A stretch of 64,000 bases of DNA from Gnetum montanum (GCA_015680685.1 MNCI01014205.1:864858-928857), one strand, 5' to 3'; numbered from the stretch's first letter, positions 12,640 through 24,575 are shown. The notes: generated from the sequence alone by a model not told the origin. Translations and numbers: made by a program.

Positions 12640-12655
12640 TACCCCCACGATTGAA
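12640..12655 (-). promoter_or_regulatory. Polypurine tract of element B
   Basis: The minus strand reads TTCAATCGTGGGGGTA, abutting the TGATGAAG LTR start at 12639. It is the counterpart of 927-942 and shows that LTR 2 ends an element lying to its right. Confidence 0.8.
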
Positions 12656-12887
12656 TGAAAACTTGTCTTCTAATTCCATTACAAAATTAAGAAGGTACGG
12701 GATTATTAATTGACTCTTGATATAACAAACTAACATAACAAAACTGACAACAAAACTGAGTGTCTAAGTGTATAGATCGACATCATTACAAAAATTTATG
12801 GTGTTCATGACACAAAATTGAACACCATGACATGACTACTTAGATTGGATAGCATATCCTCTGATGGCCTAAAGATGGTTGAGAAGA

Positions 12888-15748
12888 TCAAACATTCCTA
12901 GACTGTGGAGGCTCTTGAGGTTCTAAAGGACCTTCACTAGCTCCCAGTGTGCACAATGGCTGAGGAGGCTGTGGCTATTCTATTGCGGCTCCTACCTCTA
13001 GTGGAAGGTGAAAGGCATCCAATAATGCCTTCATCTTCTTCTCCTTGCTCTAGGAATCATTCACAATCCATGTGGCATTGCTAATGTGGGCTACAATGGG
13101 GATATCCCATCGGTAGGGCATTATTGGGAATAGCTTTTTGATGTTGACGAACCAGGTAGTGAATTGTTTACGTTCGACATTAAATGCCTTGACTATGTTT
13201 TGTAGCTCCTGGTAGTCATTCATTCTTTTGGCCAAGCTCATGGAAATGGATCTCTGAATGGTATATTTGCCCTTGAGAATCTTAAGTACAACATTTGCCT
13301 CTGCAAGCTTTTACTTAGTGTCCTTGTGGTGCTTGAACTCAACCTCATACAACAAGTATGAGCTAGCCATCTACTTTTCTAGTTCAAACCACAATCATCC
13401 ACTAGTCAACATAGCCAAATTTACATATCGAAGATTGGCATGCTCCATATGTTTAGTCATCTCCTCTATCTATAACTCCTTTAGGGAAATTTCTCCTTTA
13501 TTGTATCGATCAATCCCCTTAATGATGGGTTGCCATAATTTTCATCCTTGTTGGAGTTATTGGAGGGTTTCGTTCATCTTTGCCTTTGTCACTTGGATGT
13601 GTTTCTCATTTATTTCCTTCTGTAGGCTGACTTGGTCTTTGTAGTAATCCTTGACTCTTAAAATTGAGAGCTGTGATTTCCAAGGAACTACCTCTATTGT
13701 AGGCTTTTGGCAAAGGGCATGGACCTCCTCCATGAAGAGGTTTCTATTTTCAGGTACTAATCTCCTTAACTCTATATTTGCTCTAACTAGTTTCTCCTAT
13801 GGTTGATGGATAAAATCAGGCAACTACTATTTATGCACATCAACATTTTGCAAGAGATGATTTTCTACAATTAGCTGCACATTCTCTTGGTGGATCAGAT
13901 CTAAGGCCTTCTAAATTTTATGCTAGATGGCCTCTACCAAGGATTGGTAGAAAACCATTGTCTCCATTGCACCCTCAACCCCTTTCAGCCTAGTGTGAAG
14001 CTATTCAAGAGCTTCATCTCTTATCAATGCTAGGTTAAGACATGCAAGGTTGGTAGACTGGGCCCTTCATCCAGCAACCTCCACAAGTAAGCATTCATTC
14101 AGCTCCTTAGCTTTTTTGAGTTGCCTTTCCAAAATAATATTCTTGCCCCTTGCCTCTAGCAGCTCTGATTAAGTTGTAGTTACACTATCTGAAAAGTCAA
14201 AGACATATAGAAGTAGTTTCCCAATTCCTACTAGTTGTTCTAGTAGTATTTCATGCTATGTTGTGCTTAATTTACCACTTATGGTCCCTACGGATGTCTA
14301 CAATCTTTAAGTGTTGTAATATTTGGTATAGATGTTGCATGTGCATTGAGTGTCTCAACGATTCTATCAGCAACCACCTCTGCTGCCATCTCTTGCCCTT
14401 AGTGTTTCTTCACCAGTACTGTTTCCCCCTCACCCTCCTCTAAGCACACTGAAAAGGTCATGATGTTCCTTAAGATCTCTAGGACTTATTGCTATTCTGA
14501 GAGAGATACCATTACCTCTCTAGTGATAGGATTTAACCTTGTTGACAATTGCATTTGTTGGGCAAAGAAAATGGGTCCACTTCCCCCCATCAAGTTGACT
14601 ATTTGGGTCGTCTCATTCAAGTGACTCATTGCAGGGCAGTACATAGATGGGTCTCCACCACTCATGCTTGTTTGTTGCTCTTGCTCGCTCAAGAGCCATT
14701 CTCAGAACTCATGCAACCATTGAGATGTTGTAGCAACATCTGGCACTATTTTCTGAATGGTACGTAGAGATGGTGGCTGCTTCTCCTCTTCTTAGATTAT
14801 TATTGTACGAGTTTTATCCTTCAACATATCAGCCCAATTAGTAGTTGGAGCATGTTGGACAACATCATTAGTATAGCAAACTATTCCTCCCCTTCGGCAT
14901 AGTTTTTTGATTAGGCATAGAAAGGGGAGTGCCTTCCTTCCATGTTCATTCTTCTTAAACTGCTTCTCTATCTTTAGATAGATTAGCTATGAAAGTATGA
15001 CTAGGAATCGTTTACTCAGAGAGACACATGCATGGGCAGAAAAGGTAGTGATCTTGCTAGACCTTACCATGGTATTTAGGTGATAGGACACAATCTTGTA
15101 ATGGATTTTTTCTACCAATGTGAGCACATTGTACTCCTTGTAGTTGAAACCATAACATTATTGAACCCATTTCTTTTTGATGTTGGGGTTTGCTTACATC
15201 AAAATCTCGACGAGATTCTTCTTAGTTTGAGGCAACCCAAGTGCCTTTGCAATGGCTTGCATTGATTAAGACACTAAAATATCCTTGATCTTGACCATTA
15301 AATCTACCTGCTTATTGTTCCAATATAGGAATGTCTCTCCCATATATCACTACTCTCTAGAAGTGATAATTGAACACATAGGAGAGGTCTCCAGTTGGTC
15401 CTATACCTCTTTAGGTGCTTGCTCCAAGAAAGAGCCAAGGTTTAACTCTTTGAGCACTGTCTTCTGGACCTCCCTTGATCTGATTTGATTTAGGTAGGCT
15501 TCCATCAAGGTCACCTCAAGGTTTAGTTGTTGAGTTGATACCTCAACCTAGTGGAAATGTTCTATTGTTGCCACCTGTTCTGAAATTTGATGAATAAACT
15601 TCACTTCGACCTCTTCCCTAAGAGGTCCTATGACATGGGTTGTAATTAGATCTTCCTAGGCTCGTTCTTGGCCTCTTCTCATTTTTGGTCATTTTTCCCT
15701 TGGTTGATATAGTCCTCCTTCTTGTGTATGTTTGCCTTTTGGTGCCAT
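12888..15748 (-). pseudogene. Extra ORF of element B (env position), degenerate
   Basis: The most complete copy in the A/B family. The start at 15748 gives MAPKGKHTQEGG, like the starts in D, E and F. The end at 12888 follows a PQEPPQSRN tail. Length is about 2.86 kb, or some 950 codons if repaired. Within it, 13050-13241 and neighbouring frames give a charged helical stretch (MSLAKRMNDYQELQNIVKAF), and 14000-14200 is similarly coiled-coil-like. The N-terminal third (about 14900-15748) corresponds to the better preserved E sequence with the IGG.FIDFS.KAI motif. No transmembrane segment is recognisable. Function is unknown; it may be an Athila-type env-position protein or a structural accessory protein. 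Confidence 0.65.
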
Positions 15749-16038
15749 CTATGGTCACAACACAATCGTGGATTAGTAGATATAATGCATAACTTAAAAT
15801 TTTTGGATATCTTATCTCGTTAATTAGCTACACATGGCTATGGTTGGACCATGGTAGATTGAATATTTTTTTATTATTTTATTTTATTAATTAATTTTTA
15901 TTGTAAGTATTACCGAAGCTCATTGGAAAGGTTTAACTCTTGTAATTTGGTGTTTTAATGATGATTTCTTAGTTAAACCTTTATGGGAGTTAGAAAAATG
16001 ACGAGAAATTTTTTGTAAAAAAAATGGCACATTTGTGG

Positions 16039-16050
16039 CCCCCACGACTT
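16039..16050 (-). promoter_or_regulatory. Internal polypurine-tract-like copy, element B
   Basis: The minus strand reads AAGTCGTGGGGG, nearly identical to the true tract at 12640. It sits between the promoter-like module and the extra ORF. Confidence 0.5.
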
Positions 16051-16186
16051 AGAGCTTACCTTTAGGAGCTATAGGGTCAAAGAACAAAGTAATTTGAACA
16101 AACAATTAGGAAGTTATGGGCTCTTAAAATTGCAAAAACTCCTTGGACGTTTATGAGCAAGTGTGAAAATTTCTAAGGGGGGTCTT

Positions 16187-16332
16187 GCATATATATAGTA
16201 TTTTTATGTTGCATCAACGGGGCCACATATACAAGGCCTCATATATGCATGGGCTTCATTGAAGGGGCCACATATAGAAGGCCTCGTATATGTATGAGCT
16301 CCATCGATGGGGCCTCGTTTATGGGGTTCATA
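16187..16332 (-). promoter_or_regulatory. Internal promoter-like module with 45-bp direct repeats, element B
   Basis: Two full copies of a 45-bp unit start at 16219 and 16264, and a partial third starts at 16309, each beginning GGGGCC. In element sense the array precedes a TATA-rich sequence (complement of GCATATATATAGTA, 16188-16201). The third copy reads GATGGGGCCTCGTTTATGG. It closely resembles the GGGGCCTCATAAACA word in the U3 of this family's LTRs (12494-12508 and 841-860). It is positioned upstream of the extra ORF. The repeat period and the LTR resemblance are visible directly; promoter function is inferred. Confidence 0.55.
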
Positions 16333-17899
16333 AACAAAATTTTCAAACTTGAATATTATGAAAAATACACTGAATTTTCAAATGAATTTAGGATCCATGG
16401 AGTTCCAACAAAGCCAAGAATATGATGAAATCATTGAAGAGGATTCTTATAAGCTCAAAAATTCAAAATTCTGATAGAGAATGTGTGAATTGAAGAAAAT
16501 AATTAAAGGAGCACATAGTCAAAAAATGGATGTACCAAAGATTCTAATTACAATAATGTCAAAGGATAAGGGGCTTAATGAACCTAACCAAAAGATATGC
16601 AAGTGGATCCTCCCCATAACAGGAACATGCCTTGTCTGTCCTTACATAACCTCAACCTAAGGAGTTCGTGGATCCCATAGGTGATTAATGGTTTATGAAA
16701 GTTAAGGATCAAAACTTGGAAGATTCTACCAAAGAATTGAAGTACTTTAGGCAAAGACACACCAGCAGTGAGGTGAGTTATGTGTAGCATGGATGGATGA
16801 TGGAGAACGTGAAATCGAGTTCCAAATTGAGGTTATAAGAAGTCCCTTTTGGATTTGTGATTAAATGACCTAAGAAGATCCATCCTTAGTCTAGACCAAA
16901 ACCAATTACTTTCAGTGACTTTGCATCATTGCTCCAAGACTAATCCATCCCCTTGAGATAAAAAAGTGCTTCCATAGAACAACCACCATTCCTTAAAGAG
17001 AAGAAAAGATAAGCAGGAAGTGAGAGAGGGCCTTAGTTAGAGGGGACCTTCAGGCATGGGTAACATGTCTTTCTAGTCCCATAACTAGTGCTTGTAGCCT
17101 GTTTATTTGTCTAAGGGATATGCTTTGAATTCCCATCATGTTTTTCTTTCTTTTATTCTTTTTATTATTTTATTTTTATTTTTTCGTGTTATTATTATTT
17201 TTTAAATTTTTCAATGAGAACTACACCATGTAAAGACTTATTTAACTTTGTGTTTATGGTCAACATGGAACAGTAAAAAATCCATGAAAACACTTATGCA
17301 CCTAAGTTAGTAGAAGAGTACAAGAGAATTCCCTTGAAGTCACACCCTGTGCAAACCTTTGAATCCCTCCTAATTCTAGAAACCACAAAGGTTAAAAATT
17401 ATTAAAGGTTTATTTAATGAAAGGGACCTCATATTCCCAAAACAAGGAAAACCATCGATTTTTGTGGATGGGTGGATGTCATGGATTCATTGCCTGTTCC
17501 ATGAAAAAGAAACCATGTCTTAGCCAACAATACAAAAATTTTAAAAAAAATAGAAGCCAGACATATTAGCAAACAGAAACATTAAGCACAAACCACCATT
17601 AGAAACAACTACAACACCATTGTGTCTTGTTGCCACGAAGCACATTTATTAACAAAAATTAGAAAATCATACTAAAATAAAGTAAAGTATGTAAGAAAGT
17701 GTAAAATAATTAAGAAATATTTAAATGTACTAATGATGGTGTAAAACAAAAAATGGTGTAAAATAGGAAAAAATTTTAAAATAAAAAAGGTATAAAATAA
17801 ATAATTTTTCAAAAAAAATAAAAATGTATAAAATAAAAATTAAAAAAAATGAGGAGTCATGTATATGGTTAGCATGGATGGAAATTTCCCTCACAATTG

Positions 17900-19210
17900 A
17901 GGTATTTGTTACATTGGCCTGGTTGTACTTGTGAAAAGGCTTTACCTATTGGATGTTGGTCTGTATAAAATAATGACCCCATAAAGAAAGGTTTCATAAA
18001 TAATATAAGGTGCCTTCCACAACATTTGGAACATAGTTTGTTGAGGTACGTGTGAGGTGTTCCAGTAAAGGACCTTGTCTCTAGGTTGAAATTTGATCAT
18101 TCTAATGCTTAGGTCATGTCATTATTTGTTGAATGCCTTATGCATTTCATTCAAGGATAGGGCTACTAATCAATTTTTGTCTAGCACATTTGGGTTGATT
18201 AGTCTTTATTTTTGTGCTAGACTTAGGTCAAGATCTAGGTCATAGGCTATTGAAAGTGTATGGAGCTCGAACAAATTGGGAGCATCGAAATTTTTTCATA
18301 CACCAACTCATAGGGTGAGTAGCTAATAAAGAGTTTCAATGTTAAGGGGTAGGCCCAAAGGGCATCATTGAATTTCATGGTCTAATCTCTCCTATATTTG
18401 CTAACAATTTTTATTAGAATCTTTGTGATCTCCCTGTTAGTAACCTCTACTTGACCATTGGCTTGGGGATGATAGGGTGTTAATTTATGTTCAACCCCCA
18501 AGCATTGCATGGGTTTCTAAAAAGCAGCACCTATAAAATGGGTTTCTTTATTAGAAATCAATGCGCATGGCATCCCAAACTTATTCACAACATTTTTTTT
18601 GTACAAACCATGTAGCAATGGATCAGGTACAGTCAACGATCGATGTTGCTTCTATCAATTTTGTGTAGTAATTAATGGCAATGATTATATATGCCTTTTC
18701 ATTTAACATGGGTGTTATGGGACCCATGAAATCTATGTTCCATATGTTAAAGGGTTCCAGTGGTTGAATCCACTATTGAGGATCCTCCATTCATGTGGTC
18801 ATCCCACCATCTTGTTGACAGCATTCATAGGATCAAACAAACTAGTTAGCATCCTTGAAGATTATAGGCCAATAGTGTCCTACCATTAGGATTTTTATGG
18901 TTGTGCATCTTTTTGCATAATGGCCCCCACTAGGATCCTCATGGGCATCATGGAGAATGCTTAGTTGATCAACATTAGGTACATACCAATGAACCAAGCC
19001 ATTTGTGCATACCTTATAAATGTGTCCATTAGTTTTCATGAAGCATTTGGCTTGATGAAGAAATTATTGTTTCTTCCTGTAGTCAAAATCTTGTGGCACC
19101 TCTTGAGTGAGAAAATAAGTGAGGATGTCATTATACCATTTTGGTTCTGTAGGCATTTTTTTATCTATTGCATAGGCAAAGAGGAGTTCATTTAGGAATT
19201 AGCTAGAGAG
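17900..19210 (-). pseudogene. Integrase region of element B pol, degenerate
   Basis: The N-terminal zinc-binding module is visible at 18842-19039 (HEDPSGGHYAKRCTTIKIL, then GHYWPIIFKDA), the H-H-C-C region of gypsy integrases. The core is more decayed than in A, but the block with the third acidic residue keeps HPQANGQVEVT near 18445-18480, so the catalytic Glu that A has lost is retained here. The C-terminal region reaches about 17900. Interrupted by stops. Confidence 0.78.
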
Positions 19211-19219
19211 TGAACTCTC

Positions 19220-19600
19220 CTTCTCTTTGTCATCCCATCACAACCGAGACATGTGATTAGCGAATACATTCTCAGTTCCCTTTCAATCTACCATCATAAG
19301 ATCAAGTATTTGAAAAATCACTAATCACCATATGACACAATGACTCACCATTGGCTTGTTCATTAGGAAGTGGATCGCACTATTGTCAATGTGCACAAAT
19401 AATTTATATCGAAGCACATAGTGTTTGAATGTTTCTAGAGCATACACCACCACCATTAGTTCTTTCTCCATTGTGATGTAATTCAAATATGTACCCACAA
19501 TGCTTTGACTTGTGTAGTGGATGTAATATGGATGTTTTTTGTCATCCAACTACGTAAGTATGACTTCCAAGGCATAATTTGATGCATCTATCATGATATG
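19220..19600 (-). pseudogene. RNase H region of element B pol, degenerate
   Basis: The frame 19325-19549 reads NYITMEKELMVVVYALETF, then HIDNSAIHFLMNKPMVS, the counterpart of A's RNase H. The conserved T-D-H has become I-D-N here. The upstream part includes the HPYYIHYTSQ block that links RT to RNase H. Confidence 0.78.
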
Positions 19601-20875
19601 AAATGGTTTGGACCAATCAGGTGCTTGTAGAATTAGAGTCTCTACAAGCTTTTACCTGAGGCTTTGGGATGCATTTTTACATTGCTTGGTCTAGATGAAT
19701 GGAGCATCTTTCTTTATTAGCTCAACCAATGGTTTTACGATCTTAAAGAAATTCTCTAAGAAGTGTATCCAAGGAATGATAGGTGATAGGTAATCTTTTA
19801 TAGGTTCTGGTTGATAGGTGATCCATTGAATGACCTTTATTTTTTCAAGGTCTATCTCGATCCCTTCTTGTGAAATTCTATGCTCTACCTTCTTAGACCA
19901 TGAGATGGCTCTTCTTCCAATTAAGCCAAAGATTTGTCTCTACAACTTTTAAGCACTTTCTTAAGAAGGTCCAAGTCTTGCTTGAATGTAGCGCCATAAG
20001 TGGAGAATTCATCCATAAAGACTTCCACTTCACTATTAATTTGCTACTAAAAGATGCTTTAGACCAAACATTGGAAAGTGACAGGAGAATTACATAGACC
20101 AAAAGGCATATTGCAATATGTGAAAGTCCCCCAAGAACTTGTGAATGTTGTTTTGGCTAGGTGTTCTAGTGCAATTTGGATTTGGTTATAACCACTAAAA
20201 CCATCCAAAAAATTATGATAGCAATGCCCAGATATGGTGTTCAACACCTAATCAATGAATAAAAATGAAAAATTATCTTTGAATGTTTCCTTATTTAACA
20301 ACCTAAAGTTGATACAAACCCTCTATTTACCATCTCTTTTTGGCACTATCACAAGTGGGCTGATCCACTCGCTATCCACAATGGGGTAGATGAACCCTAC
20401 CTTAAGGAGTTGTTTGATCTCCTCTTTAACGATTTACTTCAATTTTACTGTCAACCATCGTTGTGGTTGCCTCCTTGGTTTCATGGACAGATTAGTATAA
20501 ATGTGGTGCTAGCATATCCATGGATTAATTCCAATGTGTTCAAGATATGACCAAGTAAAGGCTATTGGCCATCTGTTGATTACTTTTAAGAGTTTTTCTT
20601 TTTTCGTAGGAGAAGGTTTTACATTAAGTATTACTAGCTTATCATTTTTCAAGAATGCATATTCGAGGCTGACAAGTATGGTTTTCAACTCTAGTGGCTC
20701 TTGTTTGAAATTCTTAGGGATCTCCAACTCTTCCCAATTAGTATCATCATTTTCATTATCAAAGAGTTTGTGATGAACTTTCTCTAGTTCATCTATGCCT
20801 GTGACATTAGCGCATGTCAAGCTTTCAGTAGGTTCCATGCACATTATGCTGCTTTTAGAATCAGTAGTCAACCAT
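19601..20875 (-). pseudogene. Reverse transcriptase region of element B pol, degenerate
   Basis: A preserved fingers/palm stretch at 20059-20247 reads FSGYNQIQIALEHLAKTTF and then MPFGLCNSPVTFQ, classic gypsy RT blocks. The catalytic box near 20005-20030 reads FMDE instead of FMDD. About 50 bp of the thumb region are lost near 19755, where A still has its NYQRF stretch. The N-terminal linker is readable in 20509-20871 (EPTESLTCANVTGIDELEK). Frames shift at least three times. Confidence 0.83.
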
Positions 20876-20949
20876 TGGGGTGTCCTCTTGTTTTGTGGTT
20901 GCTACATATAAACACCTTTGAATATTTTCTCCATGTGCATACTACTTGC

Positions 20950-21480
20950 ATAGGAAAATAGATGCTCATTTCATGGACTAGAGTTTCTGCACATAATTGC
21001 ACTCTATATCACTAAATGCGATGCATGGAATTCACTTCTTCTTGATCTTTCCAAATGCATCTTCCTTAGATATCTCTAGGGAAAGATCTCTAATGCCCTT
21101 TCTTGCATCAATAGTGCTTAGCCATGCCCTTCCCATAATGATTCAAAAGTTCCTATTATAGTTCTCAACCTTGATTGCTAGGAAATTGGTAGGATAAGAC
21201 CACCCATGGAAAATGGTCACAATGTCTTTTACCAGTTCCAATGGAATAGTAATGGACTAGTCTACCAATTCCAATTGGATATTCCTTATCTTGAAAGGTA
21301 GCAGGTTACAGGCAGTATACATCTCATGAAAAATCAAGTTCACACCGCAACTTGAATCAAAAAGAGCTTTACATGGTTCATTCCCAACAATCTATAAATC
21401 GATAAGAGGACTCCTAGGATTAGCTAATTTCTTGGAAAGGTTGCTAGCTTGGATCCAATTAGATACGACATGAGTGAGCA
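20950..21480 (-). pseudogene. Aspartic protease region of element B, degenerate
   Basis: Identified by alignment with A and C. The active site near 21335-21385 reads KALFDSSCGVNLIF, so the D-S-G motif has become D-S-S. The RAWLST-like second block (about 21105-21135) is present but mutated. It lies between gag and RT as in A. Confidence 0.7.
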
Positions 21481-23812
21481 TAATAGTATGGAATTTGAGT
21501 AGCATTTGTTTTGAAGGGTTCTGACGGAATGGTTTGTAGAGGATGAGGTAGGGGTAGGGTGACCAGCTGCCTAAGTTTGTGAGTGCTTAGTAAGGTTATT
21601 TAATCAAAATAATAGTTTTTTACAAGCATGAGGTTTTGAACCACTCAGTTGATTAACTGATTTAGATTGATGGCCCTAGTACAATTGCATTGCTATAGTT
21701 GGGCTAGAAGTTCACCTTGCATGGATGGAGTAGGTTGTAGCTATGATAAGGATAGAGGAACAGGTGTAGGAATAGGAGGAGGATAAGGATGGAATGTGGT
21801 ATCCCTCTTGGAATGTGGAGAGTGAATTCTATAGTATTTGGAAGGATACTAGTGATGTTGGAAAGGAGAAACATGATTGGAAGAGTTACATGGAGATAGG
21901 AATTGCTAAACATAATACCCATATGGATCCAACTATCTGTAAGGGTACTACTACCTTGATGGTGACATCCCCCATGACTATGGTTGCAACCATTGATGAT
22001 ATTGCTCGTAGGATTATGGTGGAGTTTCACTTGGATAATATTGTTGTTGCTAATGGAATTGCTTGGAATTGCCTTGAGGATAAGGTAATCTTCTAGGTGT
22101 TTGTCTTTTTGCTAGTTGTGGATTTAAAGCATACACCCCAAATCTTGTAAGTGTGACACAATGGGGCAACATCCCTTAGGATGTTCATATTGGCAGATGT
22201 TACACCCACTATCATCATTTGATTTAGTTTTCGTAATTTCCTTTAGGTCAACAATCTTGCCCTTACCCCTTTAATTAGCACATTCAGCTTTCTTTCACCT
22301 CTTGTAGTCATGATAACTAGTTTGTTCTTTGGACTCTTCAACAATTTTTAGAATAGCTTAAAATCTACTATCCATAGAATCCCACAACTGATCTACCGTA
22401 GTTGAGATTTCAAATGTAAATTTTTTAATTAGAAAATTTTTCCAATTCACCACCTCATCAAGTGATGATTCCTCCTCACTATCACAAAATTGGACCTCCC
22501 TCTTATAAATGGAAGGATCTTAGTTGTATTCTTTTGCACTTTCACATTTCTTCAACTCTCCTTCTTCTTTTGCTACCTACTTAATTAGCCTTTGGATTTG
22601 ATGGGCTCTTAACTTGGATAGTATTCCTTGGGTAGAGATCCCAAGAGTTCTTTTCATTTCAAAGTAAAGCCCATCTATGATGTGGCGAAGTTGTTCCTAC
22701 TAAGAGTAACCATGGGCAGGACATCAATGTAATAAGGAAGAAAATATGCCCATGGCATCATCCAAGGACTCATGTATTTCTTGCTTCCATCCCTAGATTT
22801 GTCTTCTTAGATTAGACACTTGGAAGTATGTTTGATACTTATCATTGAATAGTTCGAACATGGTACTCCATCTACGAATTGGATCTGACTCCAAGGACCA
22901 ATACCAACTTTCTACTTCTTTGATGAGAATCTTGGGAAACAACTTAAGCTTTTGCCAATCATTTTCTTTATTTTGTAAGTCACAAGAATCATGAAAATCC
23001 TAAAGATGATTTTATGAATCGAAGTTATATCCCCCTCAAACCTAGGAATGTTTTTTATATCCAATCACTTGATCCTGCTATCTTTCACGTGGCTTGTCAG
23101 AATTCTCATTACCTTTGCGATGTTTAGCATGCTTCAAGTGACAAGAAAAGGCTTATCATAGCCATGACCTTAGTGCCTATGAGTTCCTCTACTACCCCTT
23201 TGTTTGTGGCAACAAGCCTCCCTTGAATTCATATGCTCCAAATCTTGACTTGATCGATAGTTCCTATGATTTTCTTGATCCCACCAATCACCTCCATCAT
23301 GATTGCATCCCCTAAGTTTGAGTTCAAAGCTAGAAAAGGAAGATGATGATGATGAAGGTGAAGAGGAAGAAGGACTAGCACCATCAAGATGCTTGCCACC
23401 CTCTCGTTCATGCTCATGATCATGATCATGCTTCTTGCCCACATCCCTACCATGATTCTCCTCCTTGGATCCCCCTTTGTCATGGGATCCATTCTTGCTA
23501 GAACCAGGATTATGTATTATGGACTACAAGTTCTAGTTTTGACCTCCTTCATTGAAGTCAAAGAAAGGAGTCTATTTATATGGAAAACCCCCAAAGAAGG
23601 GTTCTCCACCATGTTTTTGGTATATTAGAAATGGGGAATCATTCAACCACTTCCCCTTTGCAAATTCATAATGCTACTCTAGTTGTTAATCCCTCAAATA
23701 TTGTGCATCAGTGCAATAATAATCCTTGGCATCACCATCATGTACAACATATTCAACATAAAGCCCTTGGATGCCCGACTGCATAAGAGTTTGATGGAGT
23801 AATATAGAAAGT
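21481..23812 (-). pseudogene. gag of element B, degenerate and lacking its start
   Basis: Collinear with A gag from its tail to the basic/serine-rich middle part (23170-23442, containing a GKKHDHDHEHER stretch followed by a serine tract). The first ~130 codons and the untranslated leader are missing. At 23812 the sequence jumps from gag to the inner half of the PBS, where A has about 330 bp more. The knuckle region lies near 22160-22210. Stops and shifts abound. Confidence 0.72.
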
Positions 23813-23826
23813 AGCAACAATGCTAA
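23813..23826 (-). promoter_or_regulatory. Remnant primer-binding site of element B
   Basis: Only the LTR-proximal part survives. The plus strand reads GCAACAATGCTAA before the LTR start at 23827, against GGCAACGGTGTTAA in A. The distal TCCCT part is gone with the deletion that removed the gag start. Confidence 0.55.
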
Positions 23827-24575
23827 TGATGAGTGGAAAGTATACCCTACACCCAACCATACGAATTACAAGTGTTCACATATAATCTCGAATTCCACAA
23901 ACCTTAAGTTCCTAAGTACACTGATTCTAGGAAATGAAATCTAATTGTAATGATCATTGTCTTCCCAACTATACTGGTGCAGCTTAGTTGTATGGTTAAG
24001 TGTAATTGGGGTACATGATTTTTATTATTTTATATTTTATTCACCTATGATTGATAACAAGTTGAAACTCAATTTATTAATGAATTTAACTAATCTGATT
24101 GCTAATTAATAACTAACTATCCTAACATAAGCATCCAATCCCACTTTATATATACATCCTGAATGCATACAACACTGTTGGGTTACCAAGCATTAAGCAT
24201 TATTGGGATTACCATATGTTATGCTTGAGGCGATCATACTTATGTGTTTAATCTATTTAGCTTAATTAATTAATTAATTAGAGTCTTACTTATCTTAATT
24301 AATTGCATAATTAATGAAAACAATAAATGTAGAAATAAATCATTAATCTATTCCAAGTGCTGCAAGGTTTGATCGAAAAGCTTATCTTTATTGCCATTCA
24401 CACTACTGTGCTCAAGTACATCAGTGCTCAAATAAGGATGCATACACTTATTGACTCTTGTTGTGGGCACTTAGAAAAATATTCTAACTTTCAAATGACA
24501 AAACTATAAGAGCTTTGCTACAACTATGACAAGACTTCCCATAAACACAGTGGATAAGTGCGTATTTATAGAGCT
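23827..24575 (-). repeat. LTR 3: 5' LTR of element B, outer end truncated
   Basis: Starts TGATGAGTGG and matches LTR 1 and LTR 2 as far as the TATA box (complement of CGTATTTATAG, about 24558-24570). Just beyond it the sequence departs from the LTR family. The U3 array and the outer terminus, some 60-170 bp, are missing. It keeps the 22-bp AT stretch that LTR 2 lost. Confidence 0.83.

Larger units (their letters stand above)
15749..17899 (-). other. Non-coding spacer between pol and extra ORF, element B
   Basis: Collinear with the A spacer. It contains a PPT-like copy (16039-16050), the promoter-like module (16187-16332), a GGATCC-containing conserved block (about 16605-16685), a pyrimidine-rich tract in element sense (about 16998-17035), the conserved CAGGCATGGGTAACATG block (17047-17077) and T-rich runs (17140-17215). 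No supportable ORF. The 15775-15905 stretch holds about 125 bp not seen in A, including an AT-rich run. Confidence 0.6.
11743..24575 (-). mobile_element. Element B: same family as A, tandem with it, minus strand
   Basis: B repeats A's layout: 3' LTR (LTR 2), polypurine tract, extra ORF, spacer, integrase, RNase H, RT, protease, gag, remnant PBS, and LTR 3. Aligned blocks are about 80% identical to A by eye. Two lesions set it apart. About 330 bp from the gag start to the outer half of the PBS are deleted at 23812, and the outer end of LTR 3 is lost at about 24575. Every frame is broken, so it is inactive. Confidence 0.87.

Noticed and set aside
13258-13644. Plus-strand open frame of 128 codons
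   Set aside because: It is antisense to the extra ORF of element B, whose minus-strand coding sense is supported by homologues in A, D and E.
16219-16326. CRISPR-like direct repeats
   Set aside because: The 45-bp units are contiguous with no spacers and lie in a plant retrotransposon promoter-like module.
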